Shown one piece after another: positions 28,301-39,281 of a stretch of DNA of 64,000 nucleotides. How positions within the stretch are numbered: the first letter of the stretch is position 1; every line of letters starts with the position of its first letter. The translations under genes and the position numbers were made by a program. This DNA comes from Ectocarpus siliculosus (lineage: Eukaryota; Sar; Phaeophyceae; Ectocarpales; Ectocarpaceae): positions 247,835 to 311,834 of the forward strand of contig FN649749.1 in NCBI GenBank assembly GCA_000310025.1. Reading direction: 5' to 3'. The notes beneath the pieces are model-generated. The model was given only the letters and a program-made list of their open reading frames with translations. It did no database searches and was not told the origin of the DNA.

Positions 28301-31300
28301 TCACACATCACGGGGGAGGTTTCGCACCTCGCAAAGCCTGGCGACTATTTCCCCGCAGTCTTCGGTGATGGAGCATCCCCCGCCGCAGTAGTACAGGTCA
28401 ATGTTGAATCGTGCGAAGGTTCTTCCGAGGCCGTCATCAAACGACCACCTTGTGGGTAACGAACGACATGCAGCAGCAAAATTCACAAATTATGGCACAT
28501 TCTAGTTCACGAAAGATTGAAAACGCCGCAAAAACCACTGCGATATACCGCGCACAAGGAGAAGTGCGCATCCAGCATCATGTACTGCAAGAGAAATATG
28601 CAGGTCACATGCGTACCCTGGTCAAGATGAGTCCCCAGTGCTGTCAAATAGAGTCCAACCTACTTGCACAATAATATGATCATATGGCCGGCAGAGCCAA
28701 GCCTACTGTAAGCGCAATAAGAGGCCACGTGAAGCGTGTTCATCAAACCAAACAATGTTGGGGCACGACGTGAGCACGGACGTCTCCTCGTCTCCTTAAG
28801 ATCGATTCTAGCAGTGTCGTCATAAACCATCGCATAAGCGACAGAGCAAAGCGGCAAGAGGCTTTCTCCCCTCAGTCTCAAAAACAACAACCAAGAACCG
28901 TGTACGAGACGAGATGAAACGAAAAATGACGTTTGTGCGTGATGACGCAGTAGCCGGCAACTTGAGAGGTTAGCAACAGCTAGCTGCTCACGAGGCCATG
29001 ATGGTGTCGTTTGCAGCCGCAAAGCCGGCCGTTGTTCCCTCATCGTACAGCTGCGGATCGCTCGATGTCGAAGAGGACGACGCAAGACCCCGCCTGCCCT
29101 GCTCCACGACGAACGAGACCACCACATTCGTAAACAACACGGGCATCCGTAATCAGAATATCGGCTTCATGAATAGCACCGCCTTCACGGATCCTTGCAG
29201 ACGGAAATCACACCGCAACAGCCATGCAGACAAGAAAACAGAGGAATTCCGCCGTACTACACCAGACTTGAGACACGAAGCTGCACGCTGCGCACCACCA
29301 AGAACATGCCCAACACACAAGACACTTCTGGAACATCCTCAGCGTCTCAGCGCGAGAACAGGCAGCACGATGTACGTGGACATAAGAGAGTCGCCATAGA
29401 AGAGTGGCGTGTGCGATCACACGCAATAGCACACCACACCCCGACGAAGCAACCACCTATCCTGTGCTATCCATAGCAATCATGGCACTCTGCCTGCCGT
29501 TTCGGACAGGCCTCGTCTTACAAGTACCCGCCCATACTATGGCATTTTCTGCTGGACGGCCCAAGGCGATACATAAACAATTTCGGTACAAAGTATCCGG
29601 TGCACTGCCAGCATGGTCGACCCACCGCTGTATAGCTAAGGCTCTCCTCCACAGTCAAGGAGGCGTCATCGTCGTCCCCACCGTATCCATCCAGGTTGCC
29701 CTCACCACCGTCCACCACTGTAGGGACGTAAACCTGTAAACAACGTCGGTGTAGATATTATTGTATTATTGTAGTACAGCAGACACAGACACCAAGTGCA
29801 CAGAGTCAGTACAACAGGTCCGCCGGAATAAAACGGCCAGACTGTGAGCACATTTCGGCTCTAGAAACGAATAGACTTGTGCACATGGTCTGCCGGTACC
29901 TTGGTGCAATGACGTTCTCTTGTCTTGTTTGTCTGGAAAACTCGTGCCCGTTTACTCGCTTCGGACTTCGTTTTATGACGTTCCACGAAGTAAAAGCATA
30001 TGGTGATCTTATGATATCAACATATACCGCCTGTCTGCTATTCGTAACAGCACTGGTGTCCAGAAACACTCCTGACAAGTTGATTCAAGTCACATCGATC
30101 AAACGCGTGCGTATATCACCTACTAGCTCTACCGCACTTTAGAAGCAAACCAGCGCACGGAACAGCAAGGCCAAGACGCCCGACCAAAACTTGAGCGAGT
30201 TGCTCATGCTAACGCAAGAGGCACATACCTCCATTGATGGGATGGGGATGGTCCGGATGATGGAGAAGGTGGAGGAGCAGTCATACAGAGACGAGTCATG
30301 CAAGCCAACCCTGTCATTGTGAAACGGTACGTTCAGCGCCGTCTTTCAGCGCCAATATCGACGATAGCAATCACAATGAATACCCTCAAGCGTCAAACAC
30401 TATACGAATCGTCAAATCATCAATCAACGTTCAGCTTTCAATGACATTGTATTAAAGAATGAGCTAGAGATGCTCTGTTCGACATCCAACATGAAGTTCA
30501 GTATCCGACAGGTGACATTTGACACCAGCAGTTAATGAATCAAGACGGGACTCAACCAACGGAACCTGTTTTGGATGTTGAAGTAGCAGTATCGTATGAG
30601 ATACCCAGCTTGTGCCTCAGCAAACACCGCCATTGCGAAAACCAGGAATGCACACACATACACATCTAACGTACACTAGCATGCACCAAACGCCGGCGCT
30701 GACCACCGTCCCAACACCATATCTCTACGACCGCTCACGCGAGAGGGAGACACTATCATAGCGCCCCTGACACAACACCGCAGCACACACCATCGTGTAC
30801 GCAGGCGAGGTTTATGCTTCGATGCCCTACATACCCTTCAATACTCTACATGCCCGCACCGGATCTTGTAGCCGTTGCCCGCGGGGAGTTCAGCCGGCAC
30901 TGTCATCCGGTAGGTCCCCGACCCATCCATGCAGCCAGCACTGATCGTTCGACGGGTCCCACGCGGACAAGCAAACAACGTCGACACCATCAGATGATAT
31001 TAAGGTATTGCGAGGTGCCTTGTACCATGGATGGACAACAAAAGAAAAAGAAGTGGGCCAACGGCCGTCAAGTGGTTGGATTGAATTGCTTAGCGACAAA
31101 ATAGGCGAGGGGCGAAGGGCTAAGAGTGCTGCAGCCATATATTTAATTCCTGGGGCCAGGTTCCTGTGCTTGCATGCACCACCTCTCACCCCGGCATGTC
31201 GCAGATTTCCTGTAGGAAGGTGCCGCAGTCCTGCTGCCCGCAAAACGCGTCCCCACACTCGTAGAGGGCGATGTCGAACCTGCCTTGGGAACCTTTGGCG

Positions 31301-34300
31301 GCACCAAGACAACGTCAAAACCACACGCAGAGGCAGGAACAGCAACGGCGAACGGCAACGACCACATCAGGGAACTCCCAACGAGAGGGCCGTCATCACT
31401 ATCACACTACACATAATATCACTATCACCACCCAATTAGGAGTACTAATTAGGAGTACTGTAACCGCCGTCAACCAATAGCCGCTTCTTGTGTACCGCGG
31501 TGACTGTTTGGTGCTTGATTGCAGAAGTATGATTGTCGCACGGTTGGATCGATCGGCTTTCTTTCTTTCTTTTTTTTTGATCCAACGCGTGTCTCGTGCT
31601 GTGTGCGCAGTGCGAATTTTCGTGTCTCGTGTCGCCTGATGACAATGACACACACACACCGCCTTCCAAGAGAAAGACGCGTGATGTGCTTCCCGCCAGT
31701 AGGAGACCAATGTTGCTTTCCAGCGGTGAGATGGAGACAAAATGGTACTCGATAAAAGCGCAAAACACAAGGTAAATAGTACTGCTGGCATCGGTGGCGT
31801 GGGTTTCCTACTGGTTCTCGACGTGGCATTTTTTCTATCTGCGTCGAGCGGTGGCTTAAGAATTATTTCTCACCGCAACACCCACGGCACCCGTAAACGT
31901 TCACCACGGACGTTGTACACCAGACCAATTATCGGTTTTTCATGGAAGTTGTATGCCCCAAGACTAGCACCTCATGGGTAAACAACACAACACAGCCAAC
32001 CACAGAGTTGATTCAAAAGAAAGGGCGGGTACTAACACACGAAACCGGCGCCCTTTTCGTGTTGGCGCCGAGAATGCGCACTAAGCTCGCGATGCGCGCG
32101 CGATCGTTTGGTCAAAATAATGCCCCGGAGTTGTCACCACAACCGTGCCTTTCGTCGTTGCCCTTGGATGGCTTCTGTGTTTCGCTGTTCATCTGTGTAC
32201 GTTGTGCAAAGGCACGGTTTAGCAACGTCGCTGCATCCAAGTGTTTGAACGGACAGCCAAACCTTGAGCAAGTTGTAGTGCTGTTCGGTGGTGGTTGGGC
32301 GGGGAGGTGATGTTATTTTTGTTTTCTGTGCCTTTCTTTGCGCCATTCGCGTACCGCGTAGGTGGAAATGTATGCACGCAGAGAGAGATCGTCAGACACC
32401 CAGCTACACCGCTGTAGAGCGCTATAGTAGTGTGCAACGTGCAGCGATCGTCCTCTTGGCATACATGAGAGGAGAGAAAGCAGAGGCAGGTGTGTGTTGT
32501 GTGTGCGTGTGTGCCAAAAAGCAAACAATAGCAGAGTCTTCCGACTGCAAACAGCGCCAACCCTAACCTTCCTGGGTGTCGGGCGCGGTTCGTATATAGT
32601 GCTCGTGTGATGTCTCCGTGCTTCCCCAGAAATCGTCCGGCTCCGCTACTGCCAATGCCTCCCACGCAGAGAAGAAGGCATGCATGGGCGAGAGAGACAG
32701 TTTTTCTTTCTTGTCTTGGGGAGAGAGGGAAGGAGAGACCCCCCGCCCCCCCCTGAGAATACATGTTCTTGGGTCACCCTCCCCAACCAACACCGACCCA
32801 CCAATGCTAAGATATAGTGCGTGTGTGTTTTTCTAATTGGCATCGACCGCGACAACCGGATGACTTGTGGGAAGACGTTTGTCTGAGCGGGACAAAAATG
32901 TAACATGCCTTCTACAATAACCTTCCGAAATCGCGGAGCCTCCCCCGCAGGGGGCACGCGGAGGAGCAGACCGAAGCAAGCTTCCAACCTCTGGAATCAA
33001 GGAGTTCTTGCAATAGAACGGACAAGCAATGCTGGTACTGTAAGATCTCGTGTGGCCTACTGCTGTGTGCAGCATCCAATTTTTGTCCCTCCAGTCGACT
33101 ACTGTATTAATACTCTTTGTTCCGAACTTGTATTGTGCCCCAGTGGAACTGCTGCTGTTTATTGGTAACCCCGGCCGTTCGTGAATGCGTCTTCCTGTGC
33201 ACCTCTACTGCTGTAGTATTAGATTGACGGCCTGCTCTTCAAAACATGTATTTGTGCCCCAACCACGCACTGCTCGATGCAGGCACGAGCAGTAAGGAAG
33301 TGGCCCATTTCAAAAGAAAGAAAAAACATGCCACTGCTGTATGCGGTATATCTCGAATGGGTAGTCTTTCTATAATATAGGGTATCCACTATGGATTGAC
33401 GCGGAATTTTGACCTTTGAGGATTGACGCCAACATAAAGTGACGGTTGAGGGTTTTGACGGGAAAAAAATCGCACCGCGTGTGCCCGTTGACACGTGAGA
33501 GGTGCAAAAAAAAAAAATGGTGGAGGTAGAGTTCAAGGTTGGTTCGGGCTGCCACCCAGGGTCGACATTCCGAAGCGAAGACTCACACCCCCAGGCTCCC
33601 AGGAGACTAGGTGTACCCCTTCGCCTCATCCCGCCGACCTTCCCTCCTTTGCCGCGGCGACTTTTCCCAGGCGTCAAACTGCGACTTCCCAGGCGTCAAA
33701 CTGCCGTTCGTTGCTGATGAGTAAGGCAGCTGCTCGCTGCACTGCTGTGTATATACCGATGTCACTGCGGCAGCAGAGCACCGAACCCCGTGAGGGGGCG
33801 GGCGAAATGCACCTACTGACTGGCAAAGTCCGTGTACCCTCCCTTACTCCTCTCCATGTGCTCCCTTCGAGGGCGAGACTCCCCCAATCACTCCCCTGCC
33901 TATNNNNNNNNNNNNNNNNNNNNNNNNNNNNNNNNNNNNNNNNNNNNNNNNNNNNNNNNNNNNNNNNNNNNNNNNNNNNNNNNNNNNNNNNNNNNNNNNN
34001 NNNGCCGAACACGCGCGTCTGGCCACTTGGCCGCCGTGAGAACTGCCGAGACGCGTGGGTGCAGGACCGCTTGGAGCAATCAGTATAGGCATGGCCAATG
34101 TGTTCGCTGCTGACCGCGCACAGCAGACCGCAGCAGAGCAAGCGTGTGTGAGCCACAGCAGTCTGGCGATGTTTGAAGCGTCAATCTTTTCGCGTCGGTT
34201 TAAGTTTGGGTGAAATTTAATTTTGACGCTTCCTCACAAAAATTTCGCCGTCAGAGTTTGCCCCCAAAAAAGCGGCGCAACCTCTTCACGTCAAAACTTC

Positions 34301-34664
34301 CTGAAATGTCAATATTTCACGTCATTTCAACAACACGTGGATTCCCTCTAATGTACTCCCCAAACCCCAAAACATTAATTAAATCAAACACCCCCATATA
34401 TTATATGCACAGTAGGGGTGCGAAGTTCTCTTGTGTTTTTATTATTCCTTAAATCTCTGCCGGTGATCATCAAAAATAGAAACTCCGTTCCTCACCTCCG
34501 TTGCCATCCTCATAGCTCCATCGAATCACAACCTCCTCCTCCACCCCTAACGTGTCCGGCGTGACGACGCTCAATGCCGCTCTATCCTCTGCACTTCCCG
34601 CGCACGGCGCCACCTCCATTGCCACGGCAAAAGCACAGAGGGCTGCCCTTCCCAGCCCCATCAT
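16311..34664 (-). CDS. Mannuronan C-5-epimerase with two N-terminal Kre9/KNH-like modules
   Basis: Converts mannuronate to guluronate residues in alginate. Exons (5'-3', high to low): 34496-34664, 31190-31292, 30860-30940, 30229-30310, 29626-29733, 28992-29098, 28328-28448, 27309-27531, 26210-26357, 25799-26045, 25241-25349, 24645-24715, 23619-23732, 22876-22998, 22281-22373, 21838-21931, 21341-21400, 20743-20820, 20095-20348, about 16930-17000, 16311-16431. Phases agree apart from the 25.3-kb exon, whose first base is ambiguous. Exon 1 encodes a signal peptide. Two Kre9/KNH-like modules follow (about residues 30-130 and 195-300), each with W-S-Y/F, R-F-x-I-x-L-Y, DCG and YKIRV. The parallel beta-helix carries DSEIAFLGY, NYFGHYSYGHQGG, the catalytic YGFDPHDD, NHGIIASKRC and FLHRSSDHAIVTGN. 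One beta-helix exon is probably lost in the 18659-19128 gap. About 850 residues; the stop at 16311 is likely, not certain. Confidence 0.93.
17415..17441. repeat. 27-bp word shared with 33345-33371
   Basis: An exact 27-base match (core CTCGAATGGGTAGTCTTTCT) occurs in the same orientation at 17415-17441 and 33345-33371, both in introns of the epimerase gene. Short flanking similarities (TTTATTATTCCTTAA also at ~17448 and ~34438) suggest diverged copies of one dispersed repeat. Confidence 0.75.
18659..19128. other. Assembly gap (470 N)
   Basis: Undetermined bases between two epimerase exons (20095 and 17000). The beta-helix needs more sequence here than the flanking exons provide, so at least one exon and the rest of a LINE copy probably lie in the gap. 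Confidence 0.95.
19129..19505 (-). mobile_element. LINE-type (non-LTR) retrotransposon, C-terminal coding fragment
   Basis: The minus-strand frame reads AAAKKILGCSSTTSNTVLR, then AELGMYSLKTKRDMQKLNWQ, RLPAMVDRAVWGK and a W-D-K-V-V-E-K-V-W pattern. This matches the region after the reverse transcriptase in LINE-like elements of algae and oomycetes. The left side is cut by the assembly gap; upstream the frame breaks at a G-run near 19505, taken as the truncation point. It sits in an intron of the epimerase gene in the same orientation. The reverse transcriptase itself is not visible. Confidence 0.8.
21418..21625. repeat. Simple and short tandem repeats in an epimerase intron
   Basis: Three arrays sit side by side: two copies of a ~31-bp unit beginning CGACGTCCGGGTCATGTCAA (21418-21480), about four copies of AAAAGCC (21485-21520), and a CAGCACACAG array (21550-21612). 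All lie just upstream (in gene orientation) of the exon ending at 21400. Confidence 0.85.
27629..27793. repeat. Minisatellite, 55-bp unit x 3
   Basis: Three head-to-tail copies at 27629, 27684 and 27739, differing at one to three positions, each starting CAACTAATAGGCACTGG. They lie in the epimerase intron between exons 28328-28448 and 27309-27531. No palindromic unit, unique spacers or cas-like gene is present, so this is not a CRISPR. Confidence 0.95.
33904..34003. other. Assembly gap (100 N, probably of unknown size)
   Basis: Exactly 100 undetermined bases, a conventional placeholder length, in the first intron of the epimerase gene. Confidence 0.95.
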
Positions 34665-35407
34665 GTCGCAGCTAGCCTCTCACGGAGGAATCGTACAGTC
34701 CCGAGCACGAGCACGTACGTGGTCCAAAGTCAAACTCGTTTCAGAAACGAGTGGCCTTGCTGTCCAGCGCTGGTCGACACACCTTCCACATACAGCAGTA
34801 GCACACACACACTTGCCCTCCGGATGATCTCTTTGCGGCCGCTGGCGCTACCCAAGCCCTATGTACCAACTTTGGTGGCGACGCGGAAAAAAATGATCCG
34901 AAAAACGATTTTGCTCTTTCTTTCGGTTTGTTTAGGACCTGCGTAGCTGAAGCCCTCCAACTCTGCAGCCCTTTGATAGTCCGTACGTCCGCTACCCGTC
35001 CCCTTTCGGTGGCGCAATCAGATCGAGCTGTTGCAGCACGTGAATGTCTTTTGTGACGCTGGCAGACACAGCACAGCAGGTACACCATGCAAACCCAAGT
35101 GTTCTCTCCCCCCTGCACGTCCACCGCGGTAACCCCGGGGACCTTTCTTTCCGTGGGTGATCTGCCGTCCCCCCCGAAAAAGTCACAGAGGCATCATCTC
35201 CTCTCTGTGTTGTCGATACAGTATCATTGCAAATTCGTCAATCTGAACCCCGTTTTCGCGCCACACTACACCCCCGAAGTGCGACAAGACATTCTCGCCG
35301 GGCCCACTGATCGAGTTTCAGCAGCGACGGCGTTGTCTCTTTCGACAACAAGTACAAGGCTGGGCATCTACTGCGCTGTATAGACTAAGCAGGAGGCGGC
35401 GACTGCC
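34665..35407. promoter_or_regulatory. Divergent intergenic region (epimerase / zinc-finger gene)
   Basis: Only 743 bp separate the start codon of the epimerase (leftward, 34664) from that of the zinc-finger gene (rightward, 35408), so both promoters should lie here and could be shared. TACAGCAGTA occurs at 34791, about 130 bp upstream of the epimerase ATG. No TATA box was convincing. Confidence 0.5.
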
Positions 35408-36558
35408 ATGTCAACGAAGCGCGCCGGGGGTTCGTCCGTGGTCAGTCAAAGACCGCGCAAGTCGAGGAAGAAGCAGTGCGAGGAAGGGTCAGCCTGTCCC
35501 TATCAGGTTCGTTCGTTAGATTGTTCGACGTAGCGTACAGCTGTAGACGTTATTTACTTCCCGTTTGGCCGCTTCTTGTAGTCAATGCCTGCACATAAAT
35601 ACAGCAGTCTACATGTAAATGTAGTGGGAGAGGAACGGACGGTTCATCACGAAAGAGACAGTTTTTTTGTAGACATAGGTTGCCTGTCGGTCCAGTACTT
35701 TCTCTTGTGTGCTCCCAGCTGATACATCAGACGTGCGGAAACGTGTGAGTTCGTGGCTTCAGGGTAGATGAGACGAAACACAAAACGAACACCTGCTATC
35801 TGTACCTACTACGACGGTGGCAAGCCGTTTTGCGTACCATTTCGGCTGTACAGCAGTAGTCTGTGTACGACGATTGACTTGGGCGGTTTTGTCCAGGTTC
35901 TGGCATAGGCGCCTTGACGATGACCCTTGTAACCGAGGGGGCTCTTTGAGAGGGCAATATTTTTCCGTTCCTGCGTTCAAAGTCCCGATCTCAAGCACAA
36001 CCGCAGAATACTGCCACAAACACCCTCCGTTTGCCCCGCCTACAACACACAAGCACTGATACTCCTTAGTAGCGCTGTCACGCCGGAGGTACTGCTGTAG
36101 ATCCAACGATCTGTCAATGGGTTGCTTGTTTGTAAGTTTTGCCTGGAACTGTAGCCGCTGAATCTTGAATCTTGCCTGTCGCACCAACCTTAGCATGTAC
36201 GCGTGCGGCGCTACCGGTGTATAAGCTTCTGCTTTCCTGAACCAGTCATGTTCGATTACCGGCCCTTGGAGGTGTTGTACACAGTCAGCACTCAAGACTC
36301 GTCTCCCTCGCGTGGAGGATGCCATACGAATAGGACCACTTGCAGCATTGAGAGCGTGGGAGGCAGATAACCGCACAAACACCCACCCAATAACCGAATT
36401 CGGGATTCGCACGAACCGTGAGTCCATACAAAAGGTCGAGCTAGTTGGCGATGGCATCGATCTGCCTCCGTCGCTTAGAGGGACTACTGCTGTACCTTCT
36501 TCACTCTACGGAGTGTATCCACGTGATCTTGCTGAATTCTCTGTTTGGTCTGTATCTT

Positions 36559-36591
<33 letters not shown>

Positions 36592-39281
36592 GTGTTTCTC
36601 TCTCTCTCTCTCATAGCACGAATACCAGCATCAGTTGGAGTTTGCCCATGACGGAACTAGCTCCACCACCACCACCACTTCCCGCACACCAAACTCATCT
36701 GCGGGAAGAAGGGGGCAAACACTAGGGGGCGGAGGGGGGGGGACAAGCGTTCGCGGCACTGCGGGGAGAGCAGTCAGCTCGCTCAATGGCACTGGGGCTC
36801 GTGGTCGCAAGGTGGCTGTTGCTGCGGACAGGCGACGGGCCGAGCGCACCCTTCGGCAAGGAACTGACCAGAACCTGCTGGAAGCTGATGGTGGCGACGC
36901 GAGGGAAGCGCAGAGAACTCGTTGGATCATGCGCATGCAGCAGGATGTTGAGCAAGCACCGCCACCGGTACGACGACAACAGCGCCAGGATGCGGCTACG
37001 GGCGGGGGGGGCGGTGCGCAAACGCACGGCGGAGGGAATCAGTCGCGGGCGAGAGGCCATGGCCCATGTCGTACAACGCCATTGGACGTAGCGCAACCTT
37101 TGCCTCCACCGCCCCGTGCCACCCGCGCATCGTCACCCTCTTCGATTTCGATGCCTCTTCGCGACCTCGTCACGGTCGTCGGTGGTGCCAACCAGCGTGA
37201 GCGTGCGCCGGCGGTGAGTGCTGCTTAAAATGTACCGCTTTCAACGGTGTGTCAAGTGTAAACCCGAGATATTTTTTGGGCGTTGGCCATCGTGCAATCA
37301 ATGTTGCCAAGTACTTGAGACACTCGGCATTAAATGATGGACGATAGCGGTCTTGCCATTGCGAACAGTTATTTTGAACGAGAGTACCCTACCATCACTT
37401 CGTCTATACTGCCGAATTTCCCAAGCTGCCCAAATTCTATCCCTTTGTGCTGTGGTAGGGGTTATTGCTGCCGTATGGTACGGCGTCGTTTTTTGGCGCG
37501 AGGCACGATGGCGCTCGACGTTTCTTCCCTGTGGAGCACGTTTGAGTACCATGGTTTACGCTAGGATGGAAGGTTTGCGGCATGTTCCAATATCATGTTG
37601 CATGGGTGGCCTTGAGATCCACCCGTCGTCTTGGCATCATGTGGGCTGTTTTTTTTTCTGATCTCTTGCCTGCCCTTGGACTTTTGCCCACAGGGCGCGG
37701 GGAGAGTGACAGACACTCACGGTAGGCGAGAGCAACAACAAAACAATCACCGAGAGGTCATCTGCCTGGACTGCGATTCTGATTAGTGAGAGGAGAGACA
37801 GACTGTTTCATGTCGCGACCATGATGGAGAAGGCAAGATGCTGGGAACGAAAGAACACATGCACACATGATGGAAGGGGTCACTGAAGTGTTCATTTCAT
37901 TATTTCATTCCTAGCAGCCTCACAAGACGCCCCTCGAGGTATGCTTCCCCGGCATTGGTTGACATGACATGTTGCCAAGTTGCCGCCGCATATGCAAACC
38001 AAAGTTCCACGAGGCGTTGTACTTCGTGCAGACTGGGAAAGGGTGCTTGGATTCAAACAGACCCCTTGACGCTAGCGTTTGCTTCGAGCTGGTCTGACAT
38101 TGGAAATTGCTGGGCGTGATGTACATAATGAATTCAAGATGGTTTGGGGGCACTGATGTTCATGTCCCCATGTATAGAATACGACAGCGGCACGCGCGCT
38201 GAATTGGTGTCGAGGGTGCAGTGCAGCAGCGTTGTCTTGCTTGAGTACATCTTCATGTCCATATTTGCTCAGAGCGGAATCCGGTGGGAGGTGTTTTGTA
38301 ATATGCAACATGGCGCGTCGAGCACATGTGGGACGGTTTGAAACTGCGTGTTGGTCACAAGACACAAGAGTTACTGATACATCGTGTATATTAGTTGGTG
38401 GTTCGTCGAAGGCTAGTCTATACTGCCAGGTTGTGTGTGTACCGCTCTGTTGGTCTGTTGGACGGAGTAGTGACTGCTACCGCTAAGTCAAGATCTGAAT
38501 CAAAGCGCCTCGACTCCATTCGTCGGTTCCCTTTGGGCTATTGCCCCTTGGGGGAGCGAAGCGGTTTGCGTGGCGGTCCCTGAGCTTGTTGAGGATTTCG
38601 GCTCTCGTGGTTACTCCAACCTCCCGCTGGGGGCAACCACAAGGTTTCTCCTACTTTGGGGGCATTCTGTTCGGGGGGGGGGGGCGGGAGGAGGGCACGA
38701 ACTCGAGGACGTTCGCGCTGCAATGTCTTCTCTGTCTGAGCGTTCGTACTAGACATGGAGGCTTACCTGGTACGGTAGCCTCAATCAGTTCGTGTTGTGA
38801 AAGACCGAATCGTGTAATATGCAGCAACAGCCAAGTGCTGGCTGAAGTTGGTCACGAGGTTGGAGGCTCGTGGTAATCTTCGGCCGTACTACGCTACAGC
38901 AGTACAGTGTAGAAGGATTTCTCCTTGAATTGGAAGCAAAGCAGAGCATGTCGGCGTGCGGGGTATGTTTCATGGGCATTCATTCTGCCATCGAAGTAGG
39001 AGGCTAGGAGAGGTTCCCTCCTGGAACACCCCGGTGTACTGAACGTGCTCTGTCTCCACGGTGACAAGTTAAAAAATGTGCAGCTCGGCCAAAGTGTTCA
39101 ACCCGGTTTAGCCGCATCTTTTTATCTACAGATGGCTCGCCGCATCGCGGCACCGCGGACGCGTGCGAAGGCGATGAGTTGTGACTCGCCGCAAGCGGTG
39201 GTGCCGTCGGTCTTGCCGCGAAATGCACACGGCCGTGAGTTGTATCGCTCTTATGCTGGAATCTGGCCCATTGCGGTCTAG
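35408..39281 (+). CDS. PBZ-like zinc-finger protein, function unknown
   Basis: Exon 1 (35408-35506) starts with ATG and encodes a basic peptide (RPRKSRKKQC), possibly a nuclear signal. Exon 2 (36617-37213) follows a TCTG/TC polypyrimidine tract and CATAG acceptor; exon 3 starts at 39132. Phases are 0 and 0. The exon 1/2 junction builds CEEGSACPYQ-HEYQHQLEFAH, a C-x5-C-x6-H-x5-H finger like the PBZ fingers of APLF-type proteins, which bind poly(ADP-ribose) in the DNA-damage response. The rest is low-complexity (Gly, Arg, Thr runs) with a charged helix (DQNLLEADGGDAREAQRTRW). Exon 3 either reads to a stop at 39279-39281 or splices at a good donor (39235) to an exon not found. The zinc-finger type is an inference from Cys/His spacing; the biological role is unknown. 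Confidence 0.6.
36559..36616 (+). promoter_or_regulatory. Polypyrimidine tract and 3' splice site formed by microsatellites
   Basis: A TCTG tetranucleotide array runs into a TC array and ends CATAG directly before exon 2 of the zinc-finger gene. Length changes in these arrays could alter splicing efficiency. Confidence 0.7.

Noticed and set aside
35759-36457. 232-codon minus-strand open frame
   Set aside because: No domain, no hydrophobic or compositional order; it lies within the zinc-finger gene's first intron, whose flanking exons are well supported on the other strand.
36312-36725. Plus-strand frame reading AALRAWEADNRTNTHPITEF
   Set aside because: It runs straight into the microsatellite polypyrimidine tract and across the acceptor of exon 2 in a different frame; no good splice borders of its own.
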